This document shows, piece by piece, positions 1-8,812 of a DNA stretch of 30,615 nucleotides (within the stretch, counting starts at the first letter, position 1; each line of letters starts with the position of its first letter). The notes beneath the pieces were generated by a model. It ran no database searches. It was given only the letters and a program-made list of their open reading frames with translations, and was not told the DNA's origin. The stretch comes from Nemertoderma westbladi (lineage: Eukaryota; Xenacoelomorpha; Nemertodermatida; Nemertodermatidae), in NCBI GenBank assembly GCA_032718475.1, contig JAUCBJ010005782.1, positions 1 through 30,615 on the forward strand, written 5' to 3'. The translations under genes were made by a program, and so were the position numbers.

Positions 1-1
1 A

Positions 2-1888
2 GTACCTATGTCTTATGAGTTTACAGGTGGCGACAAGCCAATGAACAAATACGACGAATTACAGCCTATAACTCAACCACCGTTAGTAGAACCACCAGAC
101 ATAGACGAGTTTAGGAGAACCTGTATTGACCACTATAGTGACTTTAGCGAGTCGGACGAGGAGTTGATTCCCGATAATGTTAGGTTGTCGGAACCACTTC
201 ACAATGACCGGACAGATAGTGAACCCGAGGACTACTGTTATCAGACCCGTGGGTCTGGTTCAGCGGCCCACGCTACCTATTTGACTGACGTTTTGACTTA
301 TACAGACATAGTGGAGGGTCAAGTGGCTAAATATCGAGACCTAGACATTTTCCAGTACAGTGAGGAGGAATTACAGAAGGAATTGATACGCCAGGACCTC
401 GAGGCAGGAGCCAGAACCGCCGAATGGCTGGATAGGGACGCAATGGAACCCGGTGGATATGACCTAGCCATGTCTACTGATGAGAAGCGGTCGTTGGAGA
501 TGATGGAAGATACCATACGTCTGCTACCGACTGGACATTTTGAAGTTGGAATGTTGTGGCGTCGACAACCACCTAAGTTGGAGAACAACTACAACTTAGC
601 CTTGAAAAGATTGAACGGAGTAAGGGCTCGGTTGTTGAAGAATCCGGACATTAGGGAGAAGTATTGCGCCCAGATCAACAACTATTTTGCCAAGGGATTT
701 GCTGGGAAGGTAGAGGATCCTGACTTAGTGACAGACCAGACTTATTACCTTCCACACCACTATGTGACTCACCCTGACAAGCCAGACAAAGTCCGAGTAG
801 TCAACGACTGCGCAGCAGTCTATAGAGGTATGTCCCTGAATTCAGAGTTGATGGATGGTCCCAACCTGAACAACTATTTGATTGGAATACTGTTGCGTTT
901 TAGACAGCGGCGATTCGCATTTACTTGTGACATCGAGGCGATGTTCCACCAGGTAAGAGCCTGTAAGGCAGACCAGGATAGCCTTCGCTTTCTCTGGTAC
1001 GAGAATGAAGACTTATCCGGCCCAGTGGTTACATACCAAATGTACGTTAGGATATTTGGCGCCCGCGATAGTCCAAATGGCACGCTGTTTGTTCTAAAGA
1101 AAACGGCAACAGCCCAGATTGGTAAGTACCCAGTAGAGGTTATCGAGTCCATCTTGAGAAACTTCTACATGGACGACGGATTGGTGTCCAAGGACACGGC
1201 GGAACAAGCCATAGAAGTGGCTCACGGCCTGCAAGAGTGCTTGGCTACAGGGGGATTTCCTCTGACCAAGTTCACTACTAATTCGGAGGCCCTATTAGAA
1301 TCGTTCCCGGTAAAAGATCGCGGGAGCGGAGACATAGAATTGGGGGTAGAACCAATCCCCATGGCGCGAGTACTGGGACTCGCTTGGAACCCGAACTCAG
1401 ACAAGTTCCAGGTAAGAGTTAGATTTGAGCCCAGTAGCCCAGACAAAGTTTTGACAAAGAGAATTTGCTTATCGACACTAAGTAGACTATTTGACCCGAT
1501 GAACTTTATCAGTCCGGTTATATTACAGGCACGAGCGTGCATGAGGAAAATTTGGTTGTCCGACGTAGAGTGGGACGAACCAATATCTCCTATACATGCA
1601 AAGCAGTGGAGGGAGTGGGAAGCCGAGTTGCATCTATTGAAAAATATAGATGTACCCCGTTCCTACTTTCCGAATCAGCTGGTATTTCCAGCTGATTTAG
1701 AACTGCATTTATTCAGTGACGCAAGTGACACCGGCTTTGGTATGGTAGCCTACCTTCGCCGAGAGGTAAGTCAGGACAAGTTTGAGACGGCCTTTGTGAC
1801 TTCTAGATCAAAGACAATGCCGGTCAAATACATGACTGTCCCTCGTGCAGAGTTACAGGCGGCTGTAGTTTCGGTCGAGGTAGCCTAA
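2..1888 (+). CDS. pol: BEL/Pao pol, first part: reverse transcriptase and N-terminal RNase H (left end open, right end frameshifted)
   Basis: The frame is open to the window edge; the first ATG is at 8 but the real start is probably further left. Numbering from that ATG, residues 1-150 are an acidic linker. At ~155-235 lies the pre-RT segment (EVGMLWRR), followed by the RT palm. The first catalytic Asp is in TCDIEAMFHQV (residue 308) and the YMDD box is at residues 387-390. The BEL-specific connection (LSRLFDPMNFISPV) follows. RNase H begins at LFSDASD with catalytic Asp571 and continues to the AELQAA motif (Glu617). The frame ends at TAA 1886-1888 in the middle of RNase H, and homologous sequence continues in the -1 frame from 1885. 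No other stop interrupts it. It would act in cytoplasmic virus-like particles to copy element RNA. Confidence 0.9.
   Translation, partial: VPMSYEFTGGDKPMNKYDELQPITQPPLVEPPDIDEFRRTCIDHYSDFSESDEELIPDNVRLSEPLHNDRTDSEPEDYCYQTRGSGSAAHATYLTDVLTYTDIVEGQVAKYRDLDIFQYSEEELQKELIRQDLEAGARTAEWLDRDAMEPGGYDLAMSTDEKRSLEMMEDTIRLLPTGHFEVGMLWRRQPPKLENNYNLALKRLNGVRARLLKNPDIREKYCAQINNYFAKGFAGKVEDPDLVTDQTYYLPHHYVTHPDKPDKVRVVNDCAAVYRGMSLNSELMDGPNLNNYLIGILLRFRQRRFAFTCDIEAMFHQVRACKADQDSLRFLWYENEDLSGPVVTYQMYVRIFGARDSPNGTLFVLKKTATAQIGKYPVEVIESILRNFYMDDGLVSKDTAEQAIEVAHGLQECLATGGFPLTKFTTNSEALLESFPVKDRGSGDIELGVEPIPMARVLGLAWNPNSDKFQVRVRFEPSSPDKVLTKRICLSTLSRLFDPMNFISPVILQARACMRKIWLSDVEWDEPISPIHAKQWREWEAELHLLKNIDVPRSYFPNQLVFPADLELHLFSDASDTGFGMVAYLRREVSQDKFETAFVTSRSKTMPVKYMTVPRAELQAAVVSVEVA
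242..257. repeat. 16-bp palindrome, copy 1 (CAGACCCGTGGGTCTG)
   Basis: A perfect inverted repeat with 7-bp arms and a GT centre, inside pol coding sequence (reads as Gln-Thr-Arg-Gly-Ser). It is the first of four related palindromes in the element. Relative to the other three it has compensated A-to-G and T-to-C changes in the arms. Confidence 0.7.
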
Positions 1889-4146
1889 GTAAGCAAATAA
1901 CTGAGGAGTTAGACACGACATTGACCTTATTCTATTGGACGGACGCATCCTTGGTGTTAGTATACATTGCGGCCGACAATATTGCACTAAAGACATTTGT
2001 GGCCAATAGACGCGCTCAGATCGTTGATTTTTCGACGAAGGAACAATGGAGACATTGTCCGGGAGTGTTGAACCCGGCCGACATAACTTCGAGAGGTGCA
2101 ATGCCGGCGGAATTCTGTCAGGAAGAGTCGCAGGAGTTTTGGTTGCATGGACCTGATTTTCTAACGAGGACACAGGAACATTGGCCAGAGCGACTAAAGA
2201 TAGTGACCAATCCGATGCCTGAAGATGCAGAAGTCAAGGTGGAGAAAGTCTCTAAGTCGAAGTCTAAAGCCAAACTTAAGTCATTGGAGCGGCCTGAAGA
2301 GTCATTGGAGCGGCCTGAAGAGTCACTGGAGCGGCCTGGAGACCTGTCAGACCAACAGACTTACGTGACTACTAGGTCCGGAAGGGTAAGTTATGACATA
2401 AAACCACCCTTACAGACTAAACCGGAGTCACAATTGGTAAGTGACGGACAGAAAATGACCGACAAAATGGAGCCTTTGGTTTCCAAACCTGCGGGTTTGG
2501 ATTCGAAACTTCCATTAGTTAGCGGACAACCGTCGCTGGCATTAGAGTCATGCAGTGTTTATGACAAATTACTAAATTCGTCTGCCTCTTGGCTGACAAT
2601 TTGTAAAAGAACTGCGTGGTTAAGCCGATACGTTTCGTACCTTTGTTTAAAACATTCGAAACATTTGAGAGAACGAACGAGCACCAATAGTGAGCGAATT
2701 CGAAAATTGAAACAACCTCTGACAGAGGATGAGATTGATCAAGCGGAATTAAGGCATTTGAGACATTATCAAATGTGTGCCTTCCCTAAAGAATTCCATC
2801 TATTATCGGCTCAACGACCAGTTCTCTATAAACCCCTTAGAAAATGGAGTCCATTAATCCATAAGGGTTTGATTTGTCATAGATCGAGAATCCAGACTGT
2901 CGACATAAACTCACAGTTTAGGTTCCCAGTGATAATCCCTAGTCACCCAATAGAATTGCAAAGAGCGATTCTATGGGATATACACAAGAGGTTGCATCAC
3001 GCGGGAAGGTTACACTGTCTGTCGGCAGCGAGACAGCGATTCATTCTATTGCAGCCAAGCAGGGCAGTAGGCACAATGTATGACGCCTGTCTGGTTTGCA
3101 AGAGGGTGAACGCCAGAGTATTGGAACAGGAGATGGCTGAACTCCCGGAAGCGAGAGTGCAGGCATATGACCCACCCTTTACGAATACAGGGGTGGACTG
3201 TTTTGGTCCGATTGAGGCAAAGAGTGGACGGCTGACCCACAAACGATGGGGTCTGCTACTGACATGTATGGCGAGTAGAGCCATACATATCGAGCGTGTG
3301 GCAGACATGTCGACCAAATCTCTGCTCCTGGCCTTAAAGAGATTTATGGCCAGGAGAGGACTAGTAAAGGCGTTCTACTCTGACAAGGGTACAAACTTTG
3401 TCGGAGGGAATAGCGAGTTGAACGCGGCTCATAAAGCAGCACAGAATAAGGAAATTTCTGCAGCACTTTTGCCGCAAAGAGTAGAATGGAGATTTAATAC
3501 TCCAGAAAGTCCTTGGAGAGGAGGAAGTTGGGAGCGTTTGGTTCGCTCTGTGAAACAGGCCATTGCCAAAACATTGCCTGTAAACAAACAACTTACCGAC
3601 GACGAACTGGTTACAGCTTTCATTGAAATCGAGCATACCCTAAACTCGAGGCCGATAGCTATGTTGCCAGACGGTGTTGCATTAACGCCGAATCATTTGC
3701 TAATGCAGAGTCCAGCATTTCTTGTGCCGGCATCAGAACCCATTAGTGCCGACCTATATAGTCGTAAAAGCTGGAAAGTAACACAGTTAGTGGCGTACAC
3801 ATTCTGGGAATATTGGCGGGAATACTATCTTCCCACCATATCCACCAGAACAAAGTGGTACAAAACGGTTCGGAGTCTCCAAAGGGGAGATTACGTGTTG
3901 ATAACCGAACCCATTGTCAAGAGAAAGTATTGGGAGACAGGAGTGATCTTGCACACACACCCAGACGTGCAAAACATAGTGCGCACAGTCACTGTGAAAA
4001 TTAGGTGCAAGTGTCCACACCCAAAAAAGTGTAAAACTAATGGTTTACACACCTTGGACCGACCGGTCCAAGATATTGTGTTATTAGAGGAGACACGTAT
4101 CGAGACGGGAGATTATAGTTTGTCTCCTGCCTCAAAACAGAGTTAG
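1885..4146 (+). CDS. pol: BEL/Pao pol, second part: C-terminal RNase H, integrase, DUF5641-like domain
   Basis: This continues the RNase H domain (WTDASLVL, then the PADITSRG motif) in the frame one base back, so a 1-base deletion around 1883-1888 is the likely cause. A lysine-rich linker with three copies of SLERPEE-type repeats (2281-2340) and TRSGRVSY follows. The H2C2 zinc finger has His at 2983 and 2995/2998 and Cys at 3088 and 3097. The integrase core has Asp 3196 (GVDCFGP), Asp 3382 (YSDKGTNF) and Glu 3532 (GGSWERL). The C-terminal domain reads LTPNHLL, then a W-rich stretch and RGDYVLI. All catalytic residues are intact, so the integrase half looks functional even though the fused polyprotein is broken. 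There is no ATG at its start, because it is a continuation. Confidence 0.9.
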   Translation, partial: LSKQITEELDTTLTLFYWTDASLVLVYIAADNIALKTFVANRRAQIVDFSTKEQWRHCPGVLNPADITSRGAMPAEFCQEESQEFWLHGPDFLTRTQEHWPERLKIVTNPMPEDAEVKVEKVSKSKSKAKLKSLERPEESLERPEESLERPGDLSDQQTYVTTRSGRVSYDIKPPLQTKPESQLVSDGQKMTDKMEPLVSKPAGLDSKLPLVSGQPSLALESCSVYDKLLNSSASWLTICKRTAWLSRYVSYLCLKHSKHLRERTSTNSERIRKLKQPLTEDEIDQAELRHLRHYQMCAFPKEFHLLSAQRPVLYKPLRKWSPLIHKGLICHRSRIQTVDINSQFRFPVIIPSHPIELQRAILWDIHKRLHHAGRLHCLSAARQRFILLQPSRAVGTMYDACLVCKRVNARVLEQEMAELPEARVQAYDPPFTNTGVDCFGPIEAKSGRLTHKRWGLLLTCMASRAIHIERVADMSTKSLLLALKRFMARRGLVKAFYSDKGTNFVGGNSELNAAHKAAQNKEISAALLPQRVEWRFNTPESPWRGGSWERLVRSVKQAIAKTLPVNKQLTDDELVTAFIEIEHTLNSRPIAMLPDGVALTPNHLLMQSPAFLVPASEPISADLYSRKSWKVTQLVAYTFWEYWREYYLPTISTRTKWYKTVRSLQRGDYVLITEPIVKRKYWETGVILHTHPDVQNIVRTVTVKIRCKCPHPKKCKTNGLHTLDRPVQDIVLLEETRIETGDYSLSPASKQS
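2482..2501. repeat. Palindrome, copy 2 (core CAAACCTGCGGGTTTG)
   Basis: Eight-bp arms around TGCG, in the linker between RNase H and integrase. The codon phase differs from copy 1 (here it reads Ser-Lys-Pro-Ala-Gly-Leu), so the shared sequence is not explained by a shared peptide. Confidence 0.7.
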
Positions 4147-4903
4147 TGTTGGACGCAACTCACTTCGTATGCATACCTCGTATGCAAATACAAGGAAATG
4201 CATAGGAGCGGGGTTGTGGTGATTTGCGTTGAGTTTTGTCTGGTGGGTATCAAAACAAAATTTTGTTTCAAAAATTTTTGGAAAATTAGAAAATTTTAAA
4301 AATTAGAAGTGAACCCAAGACAATTCCAGACGCTGTGTATAGACGCGTTTTAGAATTCGTCTATAGAAAACAGTAATTTGAAAAGTCGTGAAGCCTGGAA
4401 AATAGCATTTAGAAACCATGGTGACGGCTATATTACGTAGGAGTGTAAATTGAGTTTAGCAACTTCCACAGATTGGTGCCAACAGTGCAACTAAGGTGCT
4501 AAAGGTTAGTAGCACCAGAGGCGTACATGGACCCCACTCAGTAGTTTGCAGGATGTGTGATGTTCGATTATCAAACCTGTGGGTTTGGTATAGTCGAGTA
4601 TTGTGGCTATAGTCCTTTCTAACTACTGTAGTTTAGTACGAGTAATGGGAGTAGTTTGGGCATCAAAAAGTGAGTTGGTCACGGCCAGTTTATCTCCAAA
4701 GTTTTTGCGCTATGCATGGGAATAGGTTAGAGGATAGTTAGGAAGAGACGGGATCTAGAGAGTCGAACCTGAACTGCTGGAAGGCAGCTGGAAGGGGGGT
4801 TCGGGAAGTCTGTCCTTCGGCGACATCTAACTGATTACCCACAGTGTAATTGGTTTGCGTAACGGAACACTTATTGGGATATATATGTGTATACGCGGGC
4901 ATA
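4147..4903 (+). other. Non-coding region between pol and ORF3
   Basis: No ORF with protein-like features is visible. The stretch 4250-4310 is A/T homopolymer-rich and includes the perfect palindrome AAACAAAATTTTGTTT (4253-4268). It also contains palindrome copy 3 at 4572-4587. A subgenomic or spliced leader for ORF3 could lie here, but I see no splice pair I would defend. Confidence 0.5.
4564..4597. repeat. Palindrome, copy 3, with extended stem (core CAAACCTGTGGGTTTG)
   Basis: The core is at 4572-4587. Flanking arms 4564-4571 (TCGATTAT) and 4590-4597 (ATAGTCGA) pair over 8 positions with one G-T wobble, after a 2-nt bulge. This makes a longer stem-loop than the core alone. It is outside any ORF. 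Confidence 0.7.
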
Positions 4904-5566
4904 ATGGAGAAGGATATTAGAGCGCAACCGCGCAGAGGATTTACTGCCAGAGAGGAGGCGGAGTTACCATTCGCGCGACCGGGATGTAAAGACTCGAACG
5001 TTTACTACCATGGGCGGTCGGTGATGGAGCTAAATGGGAAATACAAACCCACGATTCCCGACCGACTAGACGAGCAACATCCAGAACCGATATTAACGCG
5101 ATGTCCAGCTCACCAATTCCTTAGATATAACGAGGGAGGTTACCCGATGAGCAACCCGATGATCAGTATCGACTTCAGCGGAAAGCGACCTCCGAGACCC
5201 ATTACGCCAACCGTTACGACATTAGATCCGTATACGGAGATTAAACCCTGTTCGACACCCAGTTTGATAGAGACGGCAGCGGCCATTTCGCTGTACCGAG
5301 CCTATAAGGATCTAGAGGCGCGGCGCGAAGCGGTACGGGACTCGAGTTCCTGGACCACGTTCACTTCGCTTCACCAGGAGAGGAAGCTCACGCCTGAGTA
5401 TCCAGACGAGATTCGCGCCGTCCATCCGTCTACTAACTATATCCAAGATCCGCGGTTTATACGATATTTACTCCAAATTATTTCGGGAAGTTTCGACGAA
5501 CGCATTATTAAGCCCGAATATGTCCAATCCTTTATATATCATCGTCGCTCTGATATATACGTCTAG
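4904..5566 (+). CDS. ORF3 of the retrotransposon, 220 aa, unknown function
   Basis: The first ATG of the frame (ATAATGG context) is at 4904; the frame is open from about 4850 with no earlier ATG. I do not recognise the protein. It starts MEKDIRAQPRRGFTAREEAE, is hydrophilic, and has many Pro, Arg, Tyr and Glu residues. It has no signal peptide, no membrane segment and no zinc knuckle. A helix-like stretch (SLIETAAAISLYRAYKDLEA) lies in the second half. Lying after pol in the same orientation, it sits where some BEL/Pao elements carry an env-like gene, but it lacks the membrane features of an envelope protein. Its last codons contain a hairpin (5533-5559). It could be an element accessory protein or a captured fragment. 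That the frame is uninterrupted while pol is broken is the main reason to call it real. Confidence 0.55.
   Translation: MEKDIRAQPRRGFTAREEAELPFARPGCKDSNVYYHGRSVMELNGKYKPTIPDRLDEQHPEPILTRCPAHQFLRYNEGGYPMSNPMISIDFSGKRPPRPITPTVTTLDPYTEIKPCSTPSLIETAAAISLYRAYKDLEARREAVRDSSSWTTFTSLHQERKLTPEYPDEIRAVHPSTNYIQDPRFIRYLLQIISGSFDERIIKPEYVQSFIYHRRSDIYV
5533..5559 (+). repeat. Hairpin with TCGTCGCTC loop, copy 1
   Basis: Arms TATATATCA (5533-5541) and TGATATATA (5551-5559) are perfectly complementary around the loop at 5542-5550. It overlaps the last codons of ORF3. The same hairpin recurs at 6018-6046 with one compensated base-pair change. Confidence 0.75.
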
Positions 5567-5621
5567 AATTATTACCCAGCGCACAATTGGCGGCCTAAGG
5601 AGACTCGTTTGGGGTCATTGA

Positions 5622-5984
5622 CCTCTGAACGAGTGGAGGATCAGGACCGCCGCGCCCACAGCGACAACAGCCGGAGCTCACAGCTCGCGGCATGTACCAG
5701 AAGGAGGAGTCCTTGGCAAGCGTCAAGCCAAGGACGAGCAGTTCCACTCTATAAAGTTGAAGGAGGAGTTGGCGGAGGCGCCCACAGGGACACGGCAAAT
5801 GGGACGAGGCCGAGGGAGGAGCACCAGTCGGGAGATCGTCGGTGCCCAGGGAACGTCGTCGCCGGTTCCGGGAAGTGACGCCTCAAGGACGCCGTCAACA
5901 GAGTCTACAGGGGGTAGACTGGTGTATCTGGGGAAGGGACAAACGAGAGGAGCAAGCCCGAGAGACCCAGGAGCTAGCCGATGA
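5622..5984 (+). other. Open GC-rich segment encoding an Arg/Gly/Ser-rich stretch, possible broken ORF
   Basis: About 120 codons are open after a TGA at 5619, ending at TAG-like stop 5982-5984, but the first ATG (near 5797) is deep inside. The translation includes protein-like pieces (KDEQFHSIKLKEELAEAP, then MGRGRGRSTSRE). GC content is clearly higher than in the flanks. It could be a displaced C-terminal part of ORF3, an exon, or chance openness in GC-rich DNA. It lies between the two TCGTCGCTC-loop hairpins. Confidence 0.3.
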
Positions 5985-6017
5985 GACTATAATATCACGG
6001 AGCGACAAACTCTAGAC

Positions 6018-6046
6018 ATATACATCATCGTCGCTCTGATGTATAT
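6018..6046 (+). repeat. Hairpin with TCGTCGCTC loop, copy 2, with possible pseudoknot partner
   Basis: Arms ATATACATCA (6018-6027) and TGATGTATAT (6037-6046) are perfect, and the loop (6028-6036) is identical to copy 1. Upstream GAGCGAC (6000-6006) is complementary to GTCGCTC within the loop (6030-6036), so a kissing or pseudoknot fold is possible. Confidence 0.75.
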
Positions 6047-6783
6047 CATAGGTTTTGATCAATCATTCGACTGGACTCATATACACTAGTCGTATCCATG
6101 TTTTAGAGTTTTATTTTCGAAGGCCGAAAAATATTGAAAGGAAATACTTTTATTTTGTAGTCCGTTGGAAATATGATTTTGAGCCTATATTATATTTGAT
6201 TTTCTGTATATGACTTTATTTGCTCTAAAGTTTATTGAAAGAGGCAAAGGAAGTGATTGGGGAGACAAACCCGCGGGTTTGGCTTACTCCTGTCACTTAC
6301 CTGAGCAATCATCAAACCAAGGTGATTTGCGTTTTTTATAAGAAATTAAGTAAAGTCCGAAAATGAAAGAAATTATTACGTATTTTATATTTAATTTGAT
6401 TATCGGCCTTTAATGCAATTTAGTTAAAAATTTAGCCTCAAATACGTTTATATTTAGTTTATCTTGTTAATATTGCTTGTTAATTTGAGATGGGAAATGG
6501 GGGACATTGTCCTAGCCATGTTTCATTTCAATATGTAGATCGTCAATTTGTAAGTAAATAAAGGAAGTAATATTTTGTAATTTAATTTTGTATGTAGTAA
6601 TCATTATGTAGAACAAACGAGAAACAGTATTTTGTAATTTTAATTTGTATGTAAATTCATTATGCAATATCTATGGCAATATTTGTAAATAGTAGAATTA
6701 TTATGTTATTTAGATTGGTTGGAAGAAATTTATTTTGTTTTGTATACATCACCTTATACTCTTCTACAATTGGAGGGAAACAT
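6047..6783 (+). other. AT-rich 3' untranslated region of the retrotransposon with candidate polypurine tracts
   Basis: No ORF. Two purine runs followed by TTGT could be the polypurine tract next to the 3' LTR: 6490-6504 (followed by TGTCC at 6509) and about 6771-6781 (followed by TGTATG at about 6785). I cannot choose between them without the 5' LTR. The fourth dispersed palindrome lies at 6266-6281. Confidence 0.4.
6251..6298. repeat. Palindrome, copy 4, perfect 16-mer inside a larger nested inverted repeat
   Basis: The core CAAACCCGCGGGTTTG (6266-6281) is a perfect palindrome. It is nested between GGAG/CTCC (6261-6264, 6287-6290) and AAGTGA/TCACTT (6251-6256, 6293-6298), so an imperfect 48-bp inverted repeat surrounds it. 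Confidence 0.75.
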
Positions 6784-6832
6784 TGTATGATTTCCCTTGG
6801 AGCGGTGTTACGGTATATGGCGCTGTATCCAT

Positions 6833-6930
6833 AATATTAGTCATCATGCAGTATGCAATATTAGTCCGTTATACTGTACACAATATTAGTCCGTTATACT
6901 GTACGTAATATTAGTCCGTTGTGCAGCATG
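6833..6930 (+). repeat. Four ~25-bp direct repeats (AATATTAGTCCGTTATACTG) in the putative LTR U3
   Basis: AATATTAG recurs at 6833, 6857, 6882 and 6907, a 24-25 bp period. Copies 2 and 3 are nearly identical; copies 1 and 4 diverge in their second half. Placed about 450 bp upstream of the TATA box, they resemble short enhancer-type repeats seen in many LTR U3 regions, but this role is inferred. Confidence 0.65.
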
Positions 6931-7339
6931 ATATTTTAGATAAGGCATAATAACGCAGTGGTATTTAGATAGGGAAATCGAAACACCCATATATTTGAAT
7001 CCATCCATTTTGTATAGTATGTAGCCCTACCTACGTAATTTTGTATTAGGTTATATGTAGATAGTTCCAGGGTAAGTTTATTCGGACCCTGGATTCCGTG
7101 CTTGCTGATATTAGCTTTAGTAGGGCTAGCATATAGGGACGCTGTCCTGGCCATTCAGCAGCCAGAGACGTGAACCATTACCATATATGGTAATAATTCG
7201 AGGAAGGGGAGCAAATAGGGCTACAATCCGGCCTCCTTATTGGACTAGCTGCTTCCAGGTTGGTCTAGTGCTAGCACGGACTGGAGAGCCAATAAGAAAG
7301 CGATTGAGTCACCCTATTGCATCACCCATCCGGATCACC

Positions 7340-7370
7340 TATAAATTGGCGGTGTGCCGGTAGAGCCTCA
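7340..7370 (+). promoter_or_regulatory. Putative LTR core promoter: TATAAAT plus initiator
   Basis: TATAAAT at 7340-7346 is followed 30 bp later by TCACAAC (7368-7374), with the A at 7370 in the initiator position. It lies downstream of the element's coding region, where a 3' LTR should be. Confidence 0.5.
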
Positions 7371-8388
7371 CAACTCATCACATGACACCTAGCCCTAGCA
7401 CCTGTCTTGCTGTGTTTCTTGATTTGCTAATTTGATTAATTTCGTGAATGATTTGCTAGTGCGATTACTTGCTTGTGTTTCTCAATAATTCCTTCGATTA
7501 CTGCTAATTACAACTGAACTATGATTTCTACCTTTTGATTAATGGTTCTATGTGATTCTTTTCTGCGCAATAATCCTAAGGGATTCCTGAGACTGTCAGA
7601 CTTTGTGATTTGCATGCGCCGCTACGGTAGCTATTAGCATAATGGAGGGCTAAGGCGCCAGTGGGCGGTGGGCACATCGGGGGGTTAGCGACGAAGGGAG
7701 CGGAGGATTCAAAGGCGAGCAACGCTGGCGGGGGGTCACCGTTGCGGTCGGGCAATTTGCATTGTAGCGTGGGGGCAGCTCGCTGGTACAGTAATTAGGG
7801 GGCTGATGATCCAGGTTTTGTCTCTATTTAGTATTAGGGGGGCAGGAATTGGGTTAGTTAGGAAGCCTAGATGTACCCGGGAGAGGTCTGCGTGCTTTAC
7901 AATTGCGAATTGCATGTATTGCAGTATTGCGAATTATTATATTGTGCTGTGTAATTGCTAATTGCGTGCATTGCGGATTGTACAATTGTGAATCGCGCAT
8001 TGCGAGCTGTGATTGCTGACGCTGATTGGTGTGTTACTAAAGTGTGCCTAAGATTACGAATGCTTAGATAGGCGCTCTTTTCCCTTTGATTGATTTCTAT
8101 CTCTTAGTTTACTGTAAATAATTACTGATTAGGTCAAAGTAATACAGTATTTTAGGCTGTTACATATTTGTGACTGTAATTAATTAGTAAAATTAAGAAT
8201 TAGTACGCAGCATAGCGGAGAGTAGCTAAGGTAATAATTAGAGTACCGTAAACTATTCACGCTGAGCGGTTATTTGAATTAGCGGGCAATAAGCTAGATA
8301 GCAGTATTCAGTACGCAAAACGCATTAGTAATTTGCTGGCCTAAAGCCAGCCGCAGACAAGTTTAGTCCCACTATAGGTATTAGCCCT

Positions 8389-8394
8389 AATAAA
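8389..8394 (+). terminator. Candidate polyadenylation signal AATAAA
   Basis: It follows the putative LTR promoter by about 1 kb. It is weakly supported; the site at 8807 is an equal candidate. Confidence 0.3.
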
Positions 8395-8806
8395 CACTGT
8401 ACCACTTTGATTATTTTAAATATTCTCGCATTCACACATTCCGTTAGGGAACCCCCAGTATTCGCGATTAGAAAAGACGTAGGCATTGGCGTACTTTAAC
8501 AGTAAGATTAGGCGTAAGAATATACTCTGAGTGTAAAACCTCTCACACTCGTTTTAAGTCAGCTTAGGGAGCCGATTCGGGTTTGTTGTTTTGGTTATTC
8601 CCGCGTGGCTCATATATTCGAACAGTTAGCTCTCTATCGAGTAATTGGTAGAGAAAGGAACAAGAAATTAGCAGGAGCCGTAGACTGGTAGAAAATTAGT
8701 AAAACATATTAGCGGACGGCAGGTTAGCGCCATCTAACGGTAAGTAGCGGTTTTGTATTTAGCAGCCCCTCACATTAGCAATAATACGCTCCTGATTGCC
8801 CTGTCT

Positions 8807-8812
8807 AATAAA
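8807..8812 (+). terminator. Candidate polyadenylation signal AATAAA with T/GT-rich downstream sequence
   Basis: AATAAA is followed by TTTTGTGTCTTTATTGG about 15-25 bases later, as expected for a downstream element. It lies just before the minisatellite. Confidence 0.4.

Noticed and set aside
4253-4268. Perfect palindrome AAACAAAATTTTGTTT
   Set aside because: It sits in a homopolymer-rich A/T tract where such palindromes are expected by chance, and it is not repeated elsewhere.
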